A stretch of DNA of 64,000 nucleotides from contig NC_003283.11 in NCBI RefSeq assembly GCF_000002985.6, positions 14,322,001 through 14,386,000 on the forward strand, read 5' to 3'. Positions within the stretch are counted from its first letter, which is position 1; each line of letters opens with the position of its first letter. Positions 57,067 to 64,000 of the stretch are shown piece after piece. Origin of the DNA: Caenorhabditis elegans. Lineage: Eukaryota; Nematoda; Chromadorea; Rhabditida; Rhabditidae. The notes beneath the pieces are model-generated. The model did no database searches, was not told the origin of the DNA, and saw only the letters and a program-made list of their open reading frames with translations. The translations under genes were made by a program, and so were the position numbers.

Positions 57067-60000
57067 TTGTGTATTGGACCTGAAAAGTCTAGTTAGAAAT
57101 TGGCTTCAGGGACAGGTAAAGGGTACTACAAGGTAAATCACGTTGAAACGTTCAGAAATTCATGGGATATGTACATTGGTGGGGGAGACCGCGAAATGAG
57201 AGATTGAAGCACAAAAATTGAATGGCCCGAAAAATCAGAAGAAGAAGAAGACTGACAACAGTGAAATTTCATTGAAATGTTGCTTTTTTTCAGAAAGTTT
57301 GCGTAGCCATTTCCACGCTTCACATACATATAATGACAGATATATGAAGTGAAAAGAGTGGAAAATATCGAGAACAATTGTCACGTTCTGAAGAAAAGAA
57401 GAAAAGAAGGAAAAAGAAAATGATGAATAGGACGTCGGAAGCTGTTATGCATATAAAATTAAGAATAACGAAATGATAAATGAGGTAGAAAACTGTTGGA
57501 AAAGGGGCGGGCAGTTATTAGAGTGCATTTGTTGGAAGAAAAGTTGGAAGAAATCAAGAAATCAATCAACAGGCGGAGAATCTGAAGGTCTATCCGAGAG
57601 AGACATGTTTTTTTGGTTCTGAGACAACAATTTTCAATTGGTTGGGTTTATGGTTAGTCCAACTTAACTGTAATCAGAAAACTTTTGTGTCCTTTGACCT
57701 ACAGAAGTAGAGGGTACGTAGAAAAATACGTGTGACATCACACTAATTCAAAGGATGAAACTTTCTTAATAAAAGTGAACTGCAAAGTCAGCGCAAAGTC
57801 GTATCGCCTCGAACTTGTGGAAAACTGCTGATGAGACAAGTGTTTTTATAAAGTTTTAGATCTGTAAGGCCTGGTGTGTGGCGGAGCCCGTAATTTCCAG
57901 GCCTAGAATCTCGATTTCTAAAAAATTTAACACCGTTAAAACCAGACTCAAAAAAAAACTTCCTTTTTTTTAAATAACCAGCTAAAATATTATAAGGATT
58001 ACTGAAAGTATCATCCCAACGCCTTCACTAATAACATCAAATGTTCTCTGTCGGGATGAGCGCAGTAAACCAGACAAGATTGAAAAATAGAAGAACCAGA
58101 ACCGGTGTGGATAAAAGAAAAACAAGATATGTATGTTTTTGTCATGAAAAGAAAGAAGAAAGTGTTCCTAAAATCCAGATTTCTATTGGAAAAACTGAAC
58201 CCAGAACAACTACTATTTTGTTTTGAAACACGCGAATTGTGAAAAATTAATATGTTCTTCACCCTTCAACTGGAAAATTTCCAATTCCTTTTAGGCCTTC
58301 AAAGAAGTTCCAGGAAATTTATATGTAGGGTTCAACATCAATGAGCAGCTGAAGTTGAGCACGAGAATTATTTGAAATTATACCTTTTAAAAGTACACGT
58401 AACAGTCTATGCGGAAAGACAATTATCACCTGCCGATCAAATATTGAAAGACTTATAGTTCCGGAATAGAAGGTTCTTGTGGTGTTTGTACATTATTTTT
58501 TTTAGGAGAAATTCAATCAAGTCACACTGGCCCAAAATAGCTGGAAGAAAAATTCTGCAAGCTAATGAAAACCGCCGAAAGTATTTGTTTTAATCAAAAC
58601 GCTTAATAATGTGCACATAAAGAACGTCCATGGCGACCCACTTGATCTCCAGGACTACAAGTCAGCTACATGTATGATTAATGAAGCCTCAAAACAAATC
58701 GCCTGAAACTTTTTGATCGAACGAGGGTGGAAAGTCTGTTAAGTCTTTTTTTGAACTCTTGAAATTGTAGCTTTTATTTTAGTTTTTTGGATTTTATGAC
58801 AAATTTCTTAATCATTAGATCTCACTAGCACTCAATTCTAAATTTAGGCTTCTACACAAAGGTATGTAGGCACAAAATACTTAGCAGCCTTCAAGACCTA
58901 CGCTTAATCCCTATTCAACCGATGAGATTGCACATATTTCTGAAAACGCGACCATGTTTACTATGTGAAGTCTAATTTCATATTTAAGAGTTTCAGAAGG
59001 TCAAACAAAACTTATGTTTTTGAGTTATAAAAAATCATCGAAAAATGACTTTTTTGCAGCAAGGGAGAGAGATTATATGTTTTTGCACAAAAAAATTTGC
59101 AACATTCAGTTTTTGGACATTGTATTCTGGTCTTCTTTTGTTAGTTTACGGACTCTCCGAAAACTCAATCAACTCGAGATATTCATATAAGATATATTTT
59201 GTAATCGGTCACGTTTTTTTTGTGTTTAAGACTTTGCTCTTTACAGTTTATCAAATAACCCTAAATTCCATTTTTGAAAAATTGTAGAACTAAAATTAAA
59301 AAAGACGAATATTTAAAACCAATCAAGAAAAAAACACATGCAAAAAGCATTATTCTGTAAATATTTCAGAGCTGAGTAAACCTAGAATCAAAATACCAAA
59401 TTCAATAAAAGTGATGATTTTGTAACAAAACAAACGCATAAGCTTTATGGACACATTTCAAAAATTGATGCAAATATTCCGTTTCTCCTTAACATTCCTT
59501 CTTCCTCCAATACCCAATTCCCTAATCCCCTTGAGAGAAAAATTGGTCGCATTTTCAGTTTCCAGATGCTTTTTTGCATTGGAACAAGAATTTATTTTAA
59601 TTCCTTTCTTTTTTCAAGGAACTTTTTTGGAAGAAGAAAAGTCAGAAAGTGACATTATGAGATCGAAAAGTTTTGACGTTTTTTGCTGCTCGTGTTTTGG
59701 TTTTTGAGGGTTCCTATTTTTAGGGGACTAACAACTTTTGTGTAGTATGCTCTGATATATTTAAACAAAAAGCAAAATTAGTCTAGTTTTGAGTATGAGC
59801 AAAAACAACTGTTGCGTTAAGAAAAAAAACAGAAAGACTAAAAAACGAAAAGAAAAGTTGACCGACCAGGTTATTTTTATATCAGACTAGGGTCTCTCCT
59901 GCGATGATCGAATTTTCAGAGGTCCATAAGGTAACACAGAAAATACCACAACACAGTGTTTATTGGATTCAGTTGTATATCGGTTACAGTACCCGTTTTG

Positions 60001-63000
60001 ATAGCTTACCTTTGAAACTTTAAAAACTGAACCTTATAAATTACGTGCACAGTTGATCATATGCAAAAAATGAAAAAAAAAGTGGTCGAGACCAATTTGT
60101 AGAATAAATAAGAATAAAAAGATCGGTTGGAGAGGAAGCCAGTGTGACATGGGAGGCTTGGTGAAGTTTTTATGGAAATTGTGGTGTTTGGAGCTTGTTC
60201 TGGGAGGTAGGAGGTCATTTTTAAAGAAATGCGTGTTGCATTCTGTCAGAATCAGAAAAAATGGAAGAAGAAGAACAAGGACATATTTGGTGCTTGTCAT
60301 TCTATTTTGTGAGTATCAAAGAATAGATGTATCGGAAGATGGAGCCTTCGAATTGGCAAAGTTGAAAGTATATACATTTTCAAAATGGTTCTAGTTAGCT
60401 GATTATGACATTTTCACAAAAAAGCACACCAAGTTTGTATTTTTGATGTGAAGCTACTTTTTTTCGGAATATCAGACGATAAAGAAATGTTATAGACAAG
60501 TATCCGACATGCTTCAGCTAGACACGTAGGTAGGTGATAGGCATGTTGTAGGCATGAATTAAGTACATAGATAGCAATAAGGTAGATACGTATGTAGGTA
60601 GTCGGAAACATACATGATTTAGTAAAATTTTTAAACATGAGGTAGGTACTCAGGTAGGCATCAGCTAGGCTGGAACTTGTGGCTGCCTAATTTTTAATTA
60701 TGAAAAAAAAATTACGAAACAATGCGTATCGAAAAATCAAGCCAAATTTATGTGAACTGGTATTATTTTTCAAGCATTGAAGACGTTCAAAGTGATTAAA
60801 CCGGCTTTAACATTTTGACGCACTTTTGGGAACCCGAATTACAAATTCAACATGAAAAGTTTTCCAATATCCGTCATTCATGTTTTGAAGACTCGAAGCT
60901 AAAAAATTTGAAAATCTAAGATCCAACAAAAATATATGATTTCAAAACAAAACTCGATCATTGGTTGGGAAGCCTTTTTGTTAAAGATTTAGTACACTTT
61001 TGCGTTAAATTCCAGACAGTGCCATTTCTGAGAAAAATTTAAAAAATCAAGAAGACTTGAAGAGGAAAAAACGAATAAAATGAAAAAGTGGTAGACAGAT
61101 TGAAATGGGATTTATATTTGATGTCTAATTTACAGTAATTCGGAATGTTATGTGACAGTCAAATATGAGAACCGGCTAATTGTTATGTTTTTGACTGGGA
61201 CAATAATAAAAAAATAGAAAAAAGAAAACAAATTGCTCATCGAAAACCTAAAGAGCCAAACGATGAGGGGCATTTTCGAAGAAACGAAATTGAAATGAAA
61301 ATTGAAATTTTTTTAATGATTCACCTTCCCTCATCAAGGAACGGCCTTCTGAAACACCAGGAACCACTAATATTTTTGCAAATAAAAAAATCTGGATAAA
61401 CTGAAAAAAGGAAGGAAAATGAAGGATATCCAGGAAATGAGATGAAATTAGAGTGGGAGAAATGACATAAAGATTCTCTGATTTCTGATGAGCAAGAACG
61501 CGAACGGGGGGTCTCTCATGCTCGGAATGACTGGCTAACTTTTCTGTTTTTTTTCTACTTCTCCTGCTTGTTTTTCTTGTTTTTTAGATTCATTACATGC
61601 TTCTACATGTTTTCAAATATAGATATATGCACATGATTTCATCTTCATACACGCGGTGTTCATTAGAATCAAAAGTTCGTCGAAAACATACATAATTAAT
61701 TGTTTAGGGGCATTGTTTCTTAGAATTGGAAAACAAAGTAATTCACTTAACAAAGTACAATAAATGAATGCAAAAAAGGATTTCAATAAAGACAATTCTG
61801 ACTTCAAAAGAGTTTTGGTATTCGTAGGCACATAAAGCCTGTAACCGTGCCTACTGCAAAAGTACAATCTTGGCCGCTACTTCTTAACCAATGTTAGCAA
61901 CTTTTAAACAAACTTTGGTTAACTCTTGGTAGATGTCAGAGTGTTTTTTTTTCGTTGAAAATAAATATATTATTTGCAAACACAGGACAATAGCTAGCAA
62001 AAAGGCAGGCGCAACATGAAACAAAGCCTGCCTACCACGAAACCTCAATGTACAAGAATTGAGATGAGTCATACAATTTCTTCCGAAATTTCGGAATAAA
62101 AAAATCTTCTATTAAGTTTTATGACAAATTTTTTAACAAAGAAATTTGATAGGGTCTTATTTACTATGAATGTATAGTATGAACACATCTCGTTGTTCAT
62201 TTATATGTTCATAGTTTGCTCAAGTTATTACATTCCCATTAAGAAAATTAATAAAGATGTCTCGAAGAAAACAATAGTCATAGTTTTTATCAGGATCAAC
62301 AAACGGTGTCATTTTAGGCAAAAAGTATAGGAAAACGAGAAATACCAGGATATGGTAGATATCGAAATTTGAAAGTAAAAATTAAAACATTTCCTGCAAA
62401 ATAATGTTACCTAAGAATAGAATAATTTACTCGTTTGAACCTAACAAAGCTCCGTGCAAAATTCTCTCTTTCAGGATATTTTCGAAATTCGATCTTATTA
62501 CAAGGTCAGAAGATCACAATTCAGAAGTCTTTGGATTACTTTCAATCTTGACATTTACCACACAATCATGAAATTCTATTGAAACCGGAAGACGCCTTCT
62601 TCCAAGAAATAGCCTTTTTGACTCACTAGTAGATACATATGAAAACAAAGTTGTTAGAGCGTTAATATGTTGAAACTAACACTTATCAAAAGTTATTCAT
62701 TCAGAAAATTTAAAAATTCAAATTGTGAGGTTCCGAATAAATGTTATACTGTCTTGATATCGATGCAAAACTCGTTTCAATAATTTTTCAAAATTTGGTT
62801 ATGCATATATTTGCACCTCAAATTCTGGTGGAATTGAAGAACTCGAAATTTTATTGTATCAATATTATGGCATTTAACAAATTTATATATTTTTTGAAAT
62901 AACATTTTCGGAATAGAAAATAGTAATCCTATACATAATGATTTATCTCTCATATTCTCTGCAAACGGCAATTGTCGGAGTTGCTGAACCCAAATGATTT

Positions 63001-64000
63001 TGGTGGCAGACATAGCCAATTGCTGCACAGCCCTGCCCTACTTTCAGACCAAGAAATGATTTTTTGACTCAACATTAGACTACACTGAATCCAGTAATAA
63101 AATAGTAGGGAATTTAAATAGAATAATTCATACATCCTTTTGTGTGCAATAAATGTCTATTCCACCACTTCCTCATAAGAATTCTAAAAATTGTTTTTCA
63201 AATTCTGAGCTCACCCCGAGATTCCCACGATGAAAAATATATTTCTCATTGCTAAAAAAAGTCTGCAAGAAAGTGAGAATCTGTACGAACATATTTATTT
63301 TTTGAATTTTTTCTAGAAATTCTGTTGGTAGAATTTTGAATTGAATATATCTAGGAGCGAACATAACACAAACAAAATATAAAATAAGAAAAAGGAAGAA
63401 TCGAAAGATTACTGAATTTTCCAGGAATCAACATATCAAAATTAGTTATTGAAAGTTATTTGAAAGTCAGTGAAGCTTGCAGAACTTCATAATTGAAAGA
63501 TCAAACAGCTATTGAATTCAGGAACTTTGTAGCCATAAAAGTTAAAACATTGCACAGAAAAAAGTGAAGGACGGAATGAAATTTGAATTTTAGTTTTTTA
63601 GGGAGGTGGGTGAGGTCAAGAAGTTGCACGTTCAACCTTCACCTAGAAAAAAACACAAACTACAAAATGACATGAGACATTGAGTAAAGACTGACTTTAT
63701 ATACTGAAGTTTACTCCATGTCTACCGTAATCCACGAAGTCTGATGGAATTGAGTTTTCATTAGAAGGAGCAACTTTTTTCCATTTTTATTATTTTCGTA
63801 CTTGCTTTTTTAAATTTTGTTTTGCTTTTTGAATTTTAATTCTCAAAACATGTTTTTTTACAGAATACCATAGTTTTGAATGTTTAATTTTTCGTAATTG
63901 CTTACGAGAAAATAGGTTTTCATTCTGATTAAACGGAAACCTCATTTTTTGCTGTTTTGAACAATAACCAGAAAATCTGCAAGAAAAACACTTTCAGCTG
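57067..64000. other. 7-kb gene-free, AT-rich region to the end of the window
   Basis: I found no coding region with conserved motifs and usable splice signals. The longest ORFs (59045-59287, 59447-59707, 60300-60034 minus) are Phe/Leu-rich and occur on both strands. The minus ORF at 60300 begins with a signal-peptide-like stretch but lacks further exons. Degenerate GTAGGCA-type repeats occur at 60500-60670, 61826-61858 and 62003-62038. The region may contain the GPCR promoter or belong to a gene outside the window. Confidence 0.4.
60500..60670. repeat. degenerate GTAGGTA/GTAGGCA cluster
   Basis: About ten copies of a 6-7 nt motif (GTAGGTAGG, GTAGGCATG, GTAGATACG, AGGTAGGCATC) occur in 170 nt, interrupted by AT-rich spacers. 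The same motif occurs at several other places in the right half of the window. The complement, TGCCTAC, is also common. Confidence 0.5.

Noticed and set aside
60034-60300. 88-codon minus-strand ORF with signal-peptide-like start
   Set aside because: After the hydrophobic start it has no cysteine pattern or dibasic peptide motif and ends in a second hydrophobic run. The opposite strand is equally open. Kept out as unsupported.
1-64000. CRISPR arrays, bacterial operons, phage genes, viral integrations
   Set aside because: The window is eukaryotic with spliced genes. No direct-repeat/spacer pattern, retroviral polymerase, integrase or long terminal repeats were seen.

Overview
The window is nematode nuclear DNA, almost certainly Caenorhabditis elegans chromosome V. 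It is AT-rich, most introns are about 45-60 nt and end in TTTCAG, and several genes begin straight after a splice-acceptor sequence, as expected with trans-splicing. Five genes can be named: vha-13 (V-ATPase A subunit), cept-2, cyn-1, unc-39 and a TRM13-type tRNA methyltransferase. The names come from protein recognition, not from a database search. All exon structures were assembled by hand from frame, phase and splice signals.

Left part (1-16.7 kb): accessory, nematode-specific genes, mostly as tandem paralogues. On the minus strand are two paralogues of a coiled-coil protein (one runs off the window; the complete one ends in a glutaredoxin-like fold without its active-site cysteine), a secreted Ala/Pro/Gly-rich protein and a membrane-anchored FkbM-type methyltransferase. 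On the plus strand are two tandem genes that encode only the N-terminal domain of an M1 aminopeptidase, then three tandem chemoreceptor-like 7TM genes with the same intron positions.

Middle (16.7-36.4 kb): a gene-poor stretch with degenerate telomere-like repeats, an SLC37-type sugar-phosphate transporter, an unrecognised gene with an in-frame TAA, then a housekeeping block: cept-2, vha-13, TRM13-like and cyn-1, all on the plus strand. A secreted protein with three ShK domains lies convergent to cyn-1.

Repeat island (25.8-27 kb and 35.4-40.4 kb): two large foldback elements (1,121 and 1,859 bp), each flanked by a perfect 9-bp direct repeat and each beginning GGC and ending GCC; a smaller 314-bp inverted repeat; five copies of a roughly 200-250 bp repeat family; and a tRNA-derived relic. 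One foldback sits inside a cept-2 intron. Removing it with one flanking repeat leaves a normal 53-nt intron.

Right part (40.4-64 kb): an 11-kb gene-free region upstream of the SIX4/5-class homeobox gene unc-39, holding a GC-rich promoter-like island, a C17 tract and a candidate enhancer. A divergent rhodopsin-like GPCR lies convergent to unc-39. About 7 kb of gene-free, AT-rich DNA follows to the window end.
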